DNA of 64,000 bases, taken from NCBI RefSeq assembly GCF_014196765.1, contig NZ_JACIEE010000014.1, forward strand, positions 90,741-154,740. The letters run 5' to 3'. This DNA is from Mycoplana azooxidifex (lineage in GTDB: Bacteria; Pseudomonadota; Alphaproteobacteria; Rhizobiales; Rhizobiaceae). Within the stretch, counting starts at the first letter, position 1. Each line of letters starts with the position of its first letter. This document shows, in pieces, positions 25,941 through 34,583 of this stretch. The notes beneath the pieces are model-generated. The model did no database searches. It saw only the letters and a list, made by a program, of their open reading frames with translations, and was not told the DNA's origin. The translations under genes and the position numbers were made by a program.

Positions 25941-26042
25941 TCATAAACAATAGCTGACGGTCGTTGCGATGCAGCCGACGGCGAGAAAATAGACGACAAG
26001 GCGGTCGTATCGCGTGGCGACGCGGCGGACATGCGCTCGATC
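25941..26042 (-). pseudogene. IS5-family transposase C-terminal scrap
   Basis: The reverse strand reads HVRRVATRYDRLVVYFLAVG then stops at 25941. The RRVATRYDR segment followed by a hydrophobic end is the C-terminus of IS5-family DDE transposases. A second IS5 scrap with the equivalent ATRYDRRADNYLAALKLAA is at 41500-41605. Confidence 0.65.
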
Positions 26043-26097
26043 GCATTTGTTCGCGGTAGAGGACCTGTGAGAAGCATCTGTTCAGTGCCGGGCCAGC

Positions 26098-26274
26098 GTC
26101 TTCGGTGATGCCAAGATGACCACAGCGCTATTGGACCGGCTCACGCATCACTGCCACATCCTTGAAGCCGGAAACGACAGCTTTCGCTTCAAGAACAGCT
26201 CAGCGCACGACACCAAAACGGCGAAGGAGAAAACGAGGAACTTGACCACGACCGCAGACCCGAAACATACCTAA
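26098..26274 (+). pseudogene. IstB (IS21-family helper ATPase) C-terminal fragment
   Basis: 58 codons reading [36 protein letters not shown] and a Lys/Thr-rich tail, then TAA at 26272. This is the C-terminus of IstB. The ATPase core and IstA are missing. IS21-type terminal repeats follow directly. Confidence 0.75.
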
Positions 26275-26446
26275 CAGGCGGGTCAATTCTCGGTGGAAAC
26301 GTGGAGTGAACCCCTCGGGCTGGACCTCGGGACTTCATGAGCCTTCTCCGATTGAGACCCGCAGACCGTATCAGTTTTTCCGTGTCCCGTGGTCCAGCCC
26401 GAGGGGTTCACTCCAATCCCAGGTCAGCTCTCAGTGCAAATCAACA
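26275..26446. repeat. IS21-type end repeats and 24-bp palindrome
   Basis: A GGGTCAATTCTCGGTGGAAA motif just after the istB fragment and AGGTCAGCTCTCAGTGCAAA at 26421 resemble the multiple terminal repeats of IS21-family elements. Between them a perfect 24-bp inverted repeat begins GGAGTGAACCCCTCGGGC (26303-26326 and 26391-26414). The segment 26391-26446 recurs inverted at 41425-41480 with about seven mismatches in 56 bp. Confidence 0.55.
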
Positions 26447-26601
26447 AGGAAGGTCGGTGCGTTTTCGCCCTGGCCTTTTTTTATTGCGGGCGTGCCGTTG
26501 TTCGCGCCTTGCAGCGCTGCTACACTTCCTTTGATCGATGCTGCGGGAACCCCTCGCCATCCCTCCTGGAGATGGCGATGGCGGCCTCTACGACACGATA
26601 A

Positions 26602-26772
26602 GCGGTTCGCTGCGAGGCCGATCAGTCATGGACGGTCTATGACGTTTTCACGGGCGATCCGGCGAAACCTTCGAGCTGGTATTTGGTGGACCTAACGTTT
26701 GACGAATCGACCACGTTCTTCGCCATCCTGAATGCTAAGGACCTGAACCGCAGGAGTAGGCTGGGGATATAG
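26602..26772 (+). other. Unassigned gene scrap
   Basis: An open frame with no start codon (TAA just upstream) reads WTVYDVFTGDPAKPSSWYLV and TFFAILNAKDL before a TAG at 26770. It looks like protein sequence rather than random translation, but I cannot name the family. Probably the tail of a broken small gene. Confidence 0.25.
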
Positions 26773-26784
26773 GGGCGGTTGGTA

Positions 26785-26886
26785 TCACCAGTTCATATTG
26801 TCCAGCACCACGAACATCATAAAGCAAAAGACCCCGCTGAGGGTCAGTATGGACAGCCACCGCGTGATGTTGAGAGCACTTTTCAT
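26785..26886 (-). CDS. Small membrane protein, 33 residues
   Basis: MKSALNITRWLSILTLSGVF followed by CFMMFVVLDNMNW and a TGA. One hydrophobic helix (residues 11-28) with a charged N-terminus. The TGAGGC upstream lies too close to the ATG to be an ideal Shine-Dalgarno. Similar in type to the small membrane protein at 30113. Function unknown. Confidence 0.45.
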   Translation of the reverse strand: MKSALNITRWLSILTLSGVFCFMMFVVLDNMNW

Positions 26887-27042
26887 GCCTCAGCATGCGC
26901 GTGTATCGGCGGCAAGTCGAGGACATTCGGTGGTGCGCCGTATTTTGAGCGTCGGTCCGTCCGCCATCGGCCGATTGGTACGTGAACTAGCCCTCCTCTG
27001 CCGCCGGTATCGGGCTTGTACGGCAAAAACTATCTGAAAAAA

Positions 27043-27306
27043 CTATCTGAAATCTTGCACGTAGAGAGTCCGGCGGCCACGCGCATACACCTTGGCCGCC
27101 ACTTCGAGAATCGTCCCTCGTGCCGCATCGAATGCCACCAGATAATCAGAAACTAGGATCTCCGGAGATTCTGGCTTTATGAGTGCGGCAGCCTCTATGA
27201 AGAATGGCACCTCGAACATGCCGTCGTAGCCCAGAAAGCGGACGGCGTTTCTCGCATCATCGTAGCTACGACTGCGGTTTGGAAACATCAGAGTCATGGA
27301 TTTCAT
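27043..27306 (-). CDS. DUF1488-family protein
   Basis: 87 residues. MTLMFPNRSRSYDDARNAVR, FLGYDGMFEVPFFIEAAALI and FDAARGTILEVAAKVYARG match the small DUF1488 family of rhizobia and relatives. The start may be the Met at 27297. No known function; often found singly in accessory regions. It shares the strand with the next two hypothetical genes but is 160 bp from them. Confidence 0.7.
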   Translation of the reverse strand: MKSMTLMFPNRSRSYDDARNAVRFLGYDGMFEVPFFIEAAALIKPESPEILVSDYLVAFDAARGTILEVAAKVYARGRRTLYVQDFR

Positions 27307-27467
27307 CTTTCGCGTAGGGAAGCAGCCCGGTTGAAGGCAGTCGGACCGAAAACGATCGAAGTGGGGTCGGGGCGTGACCTCGACCCTGCGGACGATAACG
27401 AAAGCGATCGCAGGCTACCAATGAACGCAACGGGAGATTCCATCTCCATCAAGCATGACGCATTGTC

Positions 27468-27743
27468 CTAGCACGTGCCCATTGCCAACTCGGCGTCGTG
27501 TCGAAGTGCGCTCGCAATCTCCTCCGCAGACACCTGCAGAAACTGACGGGTGCCCGCCTCGACGGAAATCGCGGGGATTTCAAGGTGGGTCGCCACGCGC
27601 CTGTAGGCCACATAACTGGCCCCGTCGATAAGCTCTTCATCCACGACGAGACGATAAGTTCCGGCTTGCAAAGGCACCACCAAGACGCTGAGCACAAAGG
27701 GATGTGCGAAAGTAATCTCGCTGTTTGTCGTTCTCTCTATCAT
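27468..27743 (-). CDS. Hypothetical protein, conserved rhizobial type
   Basis: 91 residues beginning MIERTTNSEITFAHPFVLSV and containing AGTYRLVVDEELIDGASYVA and RRVATHLEIPAI. The pattern (a beta-rich protein opening with a phenylalanine-histidine-proline motif, then AGxYxLVxDEE) recurs in small hypothetical proteins of Rhizobiales, as I recall. No catalytic motif. Confidence 0.55.
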   Translation of the reverse strand: MIERTTNSEITFAHPFVLSVLVVPLQAGTYRLVVDEELIDGASYVAYRRVATHLEIPAISVEAGTRQFLQVSAEEIASALRHDAELAMGTC

Positions 27744-27870
27744 GTCCGGTATCCGCCGTTCTACTGCGATGAATTTTGCTCACTCATTGTCGCCGGATTT
27801 TGGTGATCTCCAGGCTCAGGTTGGAATGTCCAGACCATCGCGACTGATAGCAGCACCAGCAACGTCGCTG

Positions 27871-28323
27871 TCAGTGTTCGGTTAGACATGGTCGGTCACC
27901 TTTTGGCGTCAGAACGTTCCTGACGGCCATGGAGAAGGAAGCACGGGGACGCCCGACCGCGCCGCCCTCATTCTCCCAGGACTGTTCGTCTGCTTGAATG
28001 GATCGGGAACTCGCCTTGCCGACGACAGGACGGAGTTCTCTCAGATTGCTGGGCAGCCCTTGAATGGCATAGCGCGCAAATGGCGATCTGTAGGGAAGCT
28101 TGTCCACACTCGCCTTCCCGAAGTTGTACTCCAATTGCGCTGAGAGAGCGTCCGGAGACGTCTCCCCCGCCAGAAACAGCTTCATCAAGAAGAACGCGGC
28201 CGCGTTGAATTATCGTTGATCATCCCTCAGAAAACTGGCGTCATAGCCCGCGCTGTCCAAGATGGATTTGATAATCGTCATTTCTTCAGAGGAGATGTCG
28301 GTGAAGCTGGGATCGGAAGACAT
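27871..28323 (-). pseudogene. Hypothetical gene interrupted by in-frame TAA
   Basis: ATG 28323 has an excellent GAGGAGG Shine-Dalgarno 5 nt upstream and starts MSSDPSFTDISSEEMTIIKS. Codon 38 is TAA (28210-28212), but the same frame continues FNAAAFFLMKLFLAGETSPD, then FARYAIQGLPSNLRELRP, to a stop at 27871. The protein-like character on both sides shows one 150-codon gene split by a single nonsense codon. Re-initiation at the internal ATG 28188 is possible but it lacks a good Shine-Dalgarno. Confidence 0.65.
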
Positions 28324-28548
28324 GTCGTCCTCCTCTCATTGGGGCCAGGGTACTAGCCCTCAAGCGGTAGAGCCCGTGACATTGCTACCGACAATTTAAG
28401 GATGCGCTTATATATCCGCTAACGCAAGCGAGTGCAGGTTTCATTCGGGCTCACAAATAGTGAACTGATGGGGTGGATGCCCCCTCCGGCCGGCGTCAGC
28501 GTATGATGCCTGCTCAGCGCCATGGTGGCGCACAGGGAGGGAAGGCAG

Positions 28549-29553
28549 ATGTATATCCTCGCGATCGATCTCGCAAAACGGAGTTTCCAGGTCTGCGCAA
28601 CGGATCGCGGCGGGGCGGTTCTATTCAATCGCGTCCTATCTCGGACCCGACTGCAGCAGTTTCTGAATGAGCAATCGCCTTGCATTGTCGCGATGGAAGC
28701 CTGTGCCACCAGCCACTTTTGGGGCCGCTTCGCGCAAAGTCGAGGCCACGACGTTCGACTGATCCTGCCCATCTACGTGAAGCCGTTCGTCAAGCGACAG
28801 AAGAACGACGCGGCTGATGCAGCCGCGATCGCGGAGGCCGCATTACGCCCGAATATACACTACGTCGCGGTCAAGAGCGCCGAGCATCAGGCGCGTGCGG
28901 TGGCATTCCGAACCCACCAATGCTTTGTGCGCCAACGTACCCAGCTCATCAACGCACTACGCGGCCATCTAGCCGAGTTTGGGATAGTCGTTGCGCAAGG
29001 CCCGGCCAATCTCGGTGCGGTTGCAGGCATGTTGGATGATGGAGGCGTTGATCTGCCGGACGGCGTGCGGGAGATCGGCAGGCTTTACCTGGACCAGATC
29101 AGGTTGCTCTCCGAGAAGGTCGACGAGCTGAGCCTCAAACTGCGCGAGGCGACGACATCGAACGCTGAGATGCGCCGGCTCTGTACCGTTCCTGGAGTCG
29201 GCCCTGTGACCGCCGGCGCGATCCTCGCCTTTGCGCCTGACCTCCATGCTTTCAAGAGTGGTCGAAACTTTGCCGCCTGGCTCGGTCTTGTTCCAAGACA
29301 GCATTCGACGGGTGGGAAGACCCGCCTTGGCGGTGTCAGCAAGATGGGACAGACTGATATTCGCAGGTTGCTCGTCGTCGGGGCCATGAGCATTATTCGA
29401 TGGATCGTCCGCAAGGGCACCTTTCCCGACAACTGGCTCGGGCACATGCTCGGCCGCAAACCTCGAATGGTCGCCGCTGTCGCGCTCGCCAACAAGATGG
29501 CGCGCATCATATGGGCAATGATGACAAGGGAGCAGAACTACAGGATGGCGTGA
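28549..29553 (+). CDS. IS110-family DEDD transposase
   Basis: 334 residues from ATG 28549 (AGGGAGGGAAGG upstream). The N-terminal RuvC-like catalytic domain has Asp in LAIDLAKRSFQV, Glu in IVAMEACATSHFWG and Asp pair in KRQKNDAADAAAIAEA. The C-terminal Tnp domain has LCTVPGVGPVTAGAILAF and the conserved Ser in PRQHSTGGKTRLGG. The reading frame is full length, so the element may be active. Confidence 0.93.
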   Translation: MYILAIDLAKRSFQVCATDRGGAVLFNRVLSRTRLQQFLNEQSPCIVAMEACATSHFWGRFAQSRGHDVRLILPIYVKPFVKRQKNDAADAAAIAEAALRPNIHYVAVKSAEHQARAVAFRTHQCFVRQRTQLINALRGHLAEFGIVVAQGPANLGAVAGMLDDGGVDLPDGVREIGRLYLDQIRLLSEKVDELSLKLREATTSNAEMRRLCTVPGVGPVTAGAILAFAPDLHAFKSGRNFAAWLGLVPRQHSTGGKTRLGGVSKMGQTDIRRLLVVGAMSIIRWIVRKGTFPDNWLGHMLGRKPRMVAAVALANKMARIIWAMMTREQNYRMA

Positions 29554-29832
29554 TCCGCTGCCTTTGTCGAAGGGCAATGCGGTGACGCTTGGGGTGATCA
29601 GCCCCGGTGAGAAGATCGACTGACGGTACGATGCGGAAAGGACTTCAATGTTCAGAATGGGGCAAACCAGTCCCGGGGCTCGAGTCAACCAAGCTCTCTG
29701 AACCGATGTGGACCCTGTTCTTCGAACTGCATCCCGGCCCGTGGCCGTTCAGGCCACTCCATGAGGCCTGACACACGACCATAGAATTCCTCGTTCGCAG
29801 ACAGCAGTCAGAAAATTCTTCTTGCCAAACCG
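29554..29832 (+). ncRNA. Candidate bridge/seek RNA region of the IS110 element
   Basis: 279 bp between the transposase stop and the right subterminal repeat, without a credible ORF. IS110-family elements encode a structured guide RNA in their non-coding end, on the right side in IS1111-group members. Short self-complementary stretches are visible (for example CCGTGGCCGTTCAGG around 29740), but I cannot fold it or define target loops by eye. Assignment is by position and family knowledge. Confidence 0.4.
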
Positions 29833-29846
29833 GGGGCATCCACACA

Positions 29847-30003
29847 CGCCCCGCCGCGATCCGTTGCGCAGACCTGGAAACTCCGTTTTGCGAGATCGAT
29901 CGCGAGGATATACATCTGCCTTCCCTCCCTGTGCGCCACCATGGCGCTGAGCAGGCATCATACGCTGACGCCGGCCGGAGGGGGCATCCACCCCATCAGT
30001 TCA
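29847..30003 (-). repeat. Inverted 157-bp copy of the IS110 left end
   Basis: 29847-30003 is the reverse complement of 28461-28617, apparently without mismatches, covering the left end and the first 69 bp of the transposase gene. It abuts the right end of the intact element, so a second copy in opposite orientation was truncated there, or the first copy integrated into the second. Confidence 0.9.
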
Positions 30004-30050
30004 GCGCCCTTACCAATCGATCAAGGCTTGACGTCCGATAGTTCCGATGA

Positions 30051-30087
30051 AAACGCCGCGAGAAACCAGCTTGCTCTCGCGGCGTTT
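30051..30087 (-). terminator. Intrinsic terminator hairpin
   Basis: AAACGCCGCGAGA (30051-30063) pairs with TCTCGCGGCGTTT (30075-30087), a 13-bp stem with an 11-base loop. On the minus strand the stem is followed by T-rich bases. It lies 25 bp past the stop of the small gene at 30113-30223 and fits as its terminator. Confidence 0.75.
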
Positions 30088-30112
30088 GGCCCCTTGTCTT
30101 TGCGAGAACCAA

Positions 30113-30223
30113 TCAAACGAAATGGGCGAGCAGCGGTAAGACCAGCAGGAAAGAGATGATCACGCAGGCAACGTTGGCAGCCCAGACAGCCACTCTCTCC
30201 GCTTTCGGTTCGGACGCTTTCAT
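30113..30223 (-). CDS. Small membrane protein, 36 residues
   Basis: ATG 30223 with CAGGAGAG about 6 nt upstream; begins MKASEPKAERVAVWAANVAC and ends in one hydrophobic helix, CVIISFLLVLPLLAHFV. It has its own terminator hairpin at 30051-30087. The longer upstream frame to 30310 has no support. Divergent from the BCCT transporter gene. Function unknown. Confidence 0.65.
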   Translation of the reverse strand: MKASEPKAERVAVWAANVACVIISFLLVLPLLAHFV

Positions 30224-30479
30224 CGGACTCTCCTGAAAAAAGTGCAGTCGTTTCGCTTGTAGGGTGAAAAGTGCTGCCCCGATATGAGCCAGCCCGCAGG
30301 CGCATGACAAGAGCGTCTAACCTAAATCGCCGCACTCCGCAAACGCGATCGGAGGAAGTTCCTTTTTCCGCCACGAATTTGCCATGATCGGAAATCCGTG
30401 AAATAACGAGCACTCAACATTCCGTATTGGAGGAAATGTGTCCGGATTGGCCTCCGGACTCAAATTGAAAGGACTTTTC

Positions 30480-32063
30480 GTGACCATTGAGAACGAAACC
30501 GACTATGAAGTCGGGCAGGACAACGTCAATATTCTGGGACTGGACATCCACAATCCGGTTTTCTTCATATCGGGCGGCATCATTGTTCTTTTCGTGTTCT
30601 TCGCCGCCACTTTCCAGGCGCCGATGACCGAATTCTTCAGCTGGCTCAGGCCGGCCGTCACGGAGTCCTTCGACTGGTTCCTCGCGACCGCCGCCAATAT
30701 CTTTGTCCTCTTCTGTATCGTTCTGATCTTCAGTCCCTTCGGCAGCATCCGGCTGGGCGGCAAGGACGCCCAGCCGGATTTTACGTATACGGGCTGGTTC
30801 GCCATGCTCTTTGCGGCCGGCATGGGCATCGGCCTGATGTTCTACGGCGTCTCGGAGCCGGTCTCGCATTTCAGCGCCTCCTTCGCCACTGACGCCGGAA
30901 CGGCCGATAGCTGGGCCCCGCTGTCGGGCGCTGCGGGCGATGTCGAGGCTGCGCGCCGGCTCGGCATGGCGGCGACCATATTCCATTGGGGCCTCCATCC
31001 CTGGGCGATCTATGCCGTCGTGGGTCTGGCGCTTGCCTTCTTCGCCTATAATCGCGGCCTGCCGCTGACCATCCGCTCCGCCTTCTATCCGTTGCTCGGA
31101 GAACGCGTCTGGGGGTGGCCGGGCCACCTCATCGACGTGCTGGCGGTCTTCGCGACGCTGTTCGGCCTGGCGACGTCCCTCGGCATCGGCGCGGAACAGG
31201 CCAATGCCGGCCTCAACCACCTCTTCGGTCTTCCCGTCTCCGAGACCTCGAAGATCATGCTCATCATCGGCATCACCGGGATCGCACTGTTTTCAGTGGT
31301 GGCCGGGCTCGATGCGGGTGTGAAGCGCCTCAGCGAAATCAACATGGCGCTGGCGGCCCTGCTTCTGCTCTTCGTCATCCTGGTCGGCCCGACGCTCGCC
31401 ATCCTCACCGGCTTCTTCGAGTATCTGGGAGCCTATGTCGTAAACCTGCCGGCGCTCGCCAACCCCTTCGGCCGCACGGACCAGCATTTCTTCGACGGCT
31501 GGACGGCCTTCTACTGGGCCTGGTGGATTTCCTGGTCGCCCTTCGTCGGCATGTTCATCGCCCGCGTTTCCCGCGGGCGGACGGTCCGGGAATTCCTGAT
31601 CTGCGTCCTCCTCATCCCCTCGCTTGTCTGCGTGCTCTGGATGACCGCCTTCGGCAGCGCAGCCCTTCACCAGATCGTCGAGCAGGGCTCGAACGCGGTC
31701 GCGGAAGCGACGCTGGAACTTCAACTCTTCGTCATGCTGGAGGCGATGCCGTTCGCCGCCATCACGTCCTTCCTCGGGATAGTCCTGGTCGTCGTCTTCT
31801 TCGTGACGTCTTCCGATTCCGGCTCGCTGGTCATCGACACGATCACTGCCGGCGGCAAGGTCGATGCACCCGTTCCCCAGCGTGTGTTCTGGGCGGTCTT
31901 CGAGGGACTGGTGGCGGTCGTCCTCCTGCTGGCCGGCGGCCTTGCCGCCTTGCAGGCAGCTGCCATCACCACCGGCATTCCCTTCGCACTCGTGCTGCTC
32001 GGCATGTGCGTCGCCCTCTGGAAGGGCCTCGCTTCGGAGCGAGCGAGACTGCAAAGCGCCTGA
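30480..32063 (+). CDS. BCCT-family betaine/choline/carnitine transporter
   Basis: About 527 residues, 12 transmembrane helices. Signature segments are GMGIGLMFYGVSEPVSHF (Na+/substrate helix region), AYNRGLPLTIRSAFYPLLGE, and WAWWISWSPFVGMFIARVSRG with RTVREF, the classic BCCT aromatic box and its cytoplasmic follow-up. GTG 30480 has AAAGGA 6 nt upstream; GTG 30438 would give 541 residues but its GGAGGAA is only 2 nt away. Likely role is compatible-solute uptake. A short C-tail lacks the long regulatory domain of BetP. Confidence 0.93.
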   Translation: MTIENETDYEVGQDNVNILGLDIHNPVFFISGGIIVLFVFFAATFQAPMTEFFSWLRPAVTESFDWFLATAANIFVLFCIVLIFSPFGSIRLGGKDAQPDFTYTGWFAMLFAAGMGIGLMFYGVSEPVSHFSASFATDAGTADSWAPLSGAAGDVEAARRLGMAATIFHWGLHPWAIYAVVGLALAFFAYNRGLPLTIRSAFYPLLGERVWGWPGHLIDVLAVFATLFGLATSLGIGAEQANAGLNHLFGLPVSETSKIMLIIGITGIALFSVVAGLDAGVKRLSEINMALAALLLLFVILVGPTLAILTGFFEYLGAYVVNLPALANPFGRTDQHFFDGWTAFYWAWWISWSPFVGMFIARVSRGRTVREFLICVLLIPSLVCVLWMTAFGSAALHQIVEQGSNAVAEATLELQLFVMLEAMPFAAITSFLGIVLVVVFFVTSSDSGSLVIDTITAGGKVDAPVPQRVFWAVFEGLVAVVLLLAGGLAALQAAAITTGIPFALVLLGMCVALWKGLASERARLQSA

Positions 32064-32155
32064 GAACAGCAGCAAAATCCGATCGGATCGCCGTGCATCG
32101 ACACGGCGATCGCACCCTGCTGCTTTCCCGAAATTCATGAAACTGGAGAATGAAC

Positions 32156-32527
32156 ATGTTCAGCGACAACGCCGCACCGCACAACGATGACACGCTTGGC
32201 GGTCGCATATCGTTTGCTCGCGAGGCCTGCGGACTATCCGCTGAGGAAGCCGCAGAGCGACTGGGCGTCCTCGCCACGAGCTGGAGCGCATGGGAATGCG
32301 ACCGGGATGTCCCGCGCGCCAACCGGCTGACGATGATGGCCGGTGTGCTCGGCGTCAGCCCGTCCTGGCTTCTGACCGGCTTCGGACATGGACCGCTGGA
32401 AGAAAAATCCGAGGACGGGCAGGCCGCCTTGCGCGAGGAACTCCGTCAGGCATCGGTGGATGTCGAAGTGCTGAACCGTCGATTGCGGACGATCGCCTCA
32501 CACCTCGACGCCCGGGACGACCGGTAA
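32156..32527 (+). CDS. XRE-like helix-turn-helix protein
   Basis: 123 residues from ATG 32156 (GGAG 7 nt upstream; ATG 32150 is too close). Residues 17-75 form an HTH: ISFAREACGLSAEEAAERLG and WSAWECDRDVPRANRLTMMA, then GVLGVSPSWLLTG, the phage-repressor-like end. The C-terminal 35 residues are probably a helical oligomerisation segment (EELRQASVDVEVLNRRLRTI). It lies 93 bp after the BCCT gene and may regulate osmotic genes nearby. Confidence 0.8.
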   Translation: MFSDNAAPHNDDTLGGRISFAREACGLSAEEAAERLGVLATSWSAWECDRDVPRANRLTMMAGVLGVSPSWLLTGFGHGPLEEKSEDGQAALREELRQASVDVEVLNRRLRTIASHLDARDDR

Positions 32528-32605
32528 CGGCGGACCTTGCCGCAAGCCGGCGCTCTTGAGGTTCCTTGCGCCGGCCGAATGCATCCAAGTTCCACGGACA
32601 GGATT

Positions 32606-33868
32606 ATGATCGCCAATTTCCCCGACGTACACCCGGTTCTCACCACGGGAATCGCACTTCTTGCGCTCGCGCTCGCCGCACTGTTCGCCAACTATGTGGT
32701 GAAAGCGCTGCTTGTACGTGCGCTCAACCGTGTATTGACCCTCACCGCCTATGGCCGCGACCCGGAACTGCGCCGGCACGGGCTGGTCGAACGGCTGGCG
32801 AACGTGATGCCGGCATTGGTCATCTCGTCCGGTATCGCCCTCGTGCCGAACCTGCCGGCCTTCGTCGTCGTCGTCATTCGAAACGTCTCCAGTGCGTTCA
32901 TGATCCTGACGGTCGCCATGGCCGTCAGCGCCGCCCTCAACATCGTCGACACCCTCTATCATCGCCGGCCGGATGCGCGGCTCAAGCCGATCAAGGGCTA
33001 TGTCCAGGTCGTGAAGATCGCCGTCTATGTCATCGCGGCGCTGCTCATGATCGCCACGTTGATCGACCGGTCGCCGCTGATCCTCCTGTCGGGCCTCGGC
33101 GCGATGGCGGCCGTGCTCATCCTGGTGTTCCAGGACACGCTGCTGTCGCTTGTTGCCGGCATCCAGATCTCTTCCACCGATATGGTGCGCGTCGGCGACT
33201 GGATCGAGATGCCGGGCCAGAACGCCGACGGCGACGTCGTCGAGATCGCGCTTCACACCGTGAAGGTGCAGAACTTCGACAAGACGATCACCACGATCCC
33301 CATCCGCAAGCTCGTGACCGATCCTGTCAAGAACTGGCGCGGCATGCAGGAATCGGGCGGGCGGCGCATCAAGCGTGCGATCTATCTCGATCAGACCAGC
33401 ATTCGTTTCCTCGCGCCGGAGGAAGAGGAACGGTTGTCGAAGCTGGAGCGTCTGGAGACCTATCTGAAGCGCAAGCAGGCGGAACTGTCCGAATGGAACG
33501 ACAAGCTCGGCGAGCGCGCCCGCATTCCGGCCAACACACGCCGCGCCACCAATATCGGAACGTTCCGCGCCTATGTGGAGGACTACCTGCGCAATCATCC
33601 AGGCGTCCATCAGGGCATGACGATCATGGTGCGGCAACTGCCGCCCCAGCCAGAAGGCCTGCCGCTGGAAATCTACTGCTTCGCCAACACGACCGCCTGG
33701 GCAATGTACGAGGGCATCCAGTCGGACATCTTCGATCATCTCCTGGCGATCCTGCCCGAATTCGATCTGCGGGTATTCCAAAACCCGAGCGGACGCGACC
33801 TGCAGGCTCTTTCACCGGGCAAAGCCTTCGCCGAGGCGATCACCAGCGCAGAAAGCGGCGTCCGATAA
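32606..33868 (+). CDS. MscS-family mechanosensitive channel (YbdG/MscM-like)
   Basis: 420 residues. About five N-terminal hydrophobic helices, then the pore-lining and beta domain: LSGLGAMAAVLILVFQDTLL, SLVAGIQISSTDMVRVGDWI, HTVKVQNFDKTITTIPIRKL. The middle insert with EEEERLSKLERLETYLKRKQ is characteristic of the YbdG type rather than MscS proper. Fits hypo-osmotic release beside the BCCT uptake gene. The 3' end overlaps the nrsF remnant by 29 bp. Confidence 0.9.
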   Translation: MIANFPDVHPVLTTGIALLALALAALFANYVVKALLVRALNRVLTLTAYGRDPELRRHGLVERLANVMPALVISSGIALVPNLPAFVVVVIRNVSSAFMILTVAMAVSAALNIVDTLYHRRPDARLKPIKGYVQVVKIAVYVIAALLMIATLIDRSPLILLSGLGAMAAVLILVFQDTLLSLVAGIQISSTDMVRVGDWIEMPGQNADGDVVEIALHTVKVQNFDKTITTIPIRKLVTDPVKNWRGMQESGGRRIKRAIYLDQTSIRFLAPEEEERLSKLERLETYLKRKQAELSEWNDKLGERARIPANTRRATNIGTFRAYVEDYLRNHPGVHQGMTIMVRQLPPQPEGLPLEIYCFANTTAWAMYEGIQSDIFDHLLAILPEFDLRVFQNPSGRDLQALSPGKAFAEAITSAESGVR

Positions 33869-34298
33869 GGAAGCCGCAGGCGGTGACGGCGGCGATCCCG
33901 GCCGTATACCAGACAGCGACGAACAAGGGACTGTCGTCGGGGCAGTGCCAGGCGTAGATCGCCGCGGCGATCGCCCCGGCGGCAAAGCCGGCGACCGTTC
34001 CCGCCTGCCCCGGATCGTCGGGGGCGCCGTTCCTCAGCGCGAAGAGGAACCCCGCAAGCGGTGAGACGGCGAGGACCGGGATGAAGAAGACGCAGAAGGC
34101 GGCATGCCGACCGACCAGCGCCGGCATCCAGCCCTGCGCGGGCATGGCGAACAGTTCCAGCAAGACCGCCGCGACGACGGCCGCCGCCAGCAGGAGGAGC
34201 GCCAGCGCCGCCGCCTGCCACGGAACGCCGGGGCGGCCGATCAGGAAGACGAGGCGGGAGGCGAGGAGCGCCAGGAGCAGGGTTGCGCAGATCTTGCC
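33840..34298 (-). pseudogene. nrsF: nrsF (DUF1109) anti-sigma factor, 5' half lost
   Basis: The frame encodes the last roughly 150 residues of an NrsF/DUF1109 membrane anti-sigma factor, with hydrophobic helices and the hallmark AAIYAWHCPDDSPLFVAVWY near the C-terminus. Family members have about 210 residues and six helices. The N-terminal cytoplasmic and first membrane parts are absent because the frame ends at about 34298, where the bufA sequence begins on the opposite strand. The ECF sigma factor gene that normally pairs with nrsF is not in the window. Confidence 0.72.
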
Positions 34299-34510
34299 TC
34301 ATCGGCGCCGTTCAGACCGTCGCGGCAAGCGACGCGAAGGAGAAGTGCTACGGCATCGCGCTGAAGGGGCAAAACGACTGCGCCGCCGGCCCCGGCACCA
34401 CCTGCGCCGGCACGTCGAAGATCGACTACCAGCAGAACGCCTGGAAACTCGTGCCCGCCGGCACCTGCGAGGCGATGCAGACGCCGAACGGCCATGGCTC
34501 GCTGGTCTAG
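34283..34510 (+). pseudogene. bufA1: bufA (DUF2282 bufferin precursor), signal peptide truncated
   Basis: The mature part of a DUF2282 bufferin is intact: [32 protein letters not shown] and [10 protein letters not shown] give four cysteines with the family spacing, ending GHGSLV. Upstream only a scrap of the signal ([11 protein letters not shown]) remains before the junction with nrsF. The only start codon is TTG 34283 with no usable Shine-Dalgarno. Bufferins are copper-binding peptides modified by DUF692 (MNIO) enzymes. This copy has probably lost export and normal expression. Confidence 0.72.
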
Positions 34511-34583
34511 GGCGCAGCCCCGGCCTGACAGGCATGCGGACGGCGCGCCCCGCGCCGTCCGTCCCGAACCGAGGAGATTCGCC

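Larger units (their letters stand above)
28461..29846 (+). mobile_element. IS110-family insertion sequence (IS1111-like)
   Basis: About 1.39 kb. It holds one DEDD transposase gene, a short 88-bp left non-coding end and a long 293-bp right non-coding end. Subterminal 12-bp inverted repeats GTGGATGCCCCC (28473-28484) and GGGGGCATCCAC (29833-29844) and the long right end are features of the IS1111 group rather than IS110 proper. The left boundary is set by the identity with the inverted partial copy, which ends at the matching point 30003. Confidence 0.8.

Noticed and set aside
31115..32140. 341-codon plus-strand frame inside the BCCT gene
   Set aside because: Out-of-frame shadow, Arg/Pro-rich; the BCCT reading has clear family motifs.
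32498..33781. 427-codon minus-strand frame opposite the MscS gene
   Set aside because: Rich in His/Arg/Asp in a pattern mirroring the sense codons; no Shine-Dalgarno and no domain.
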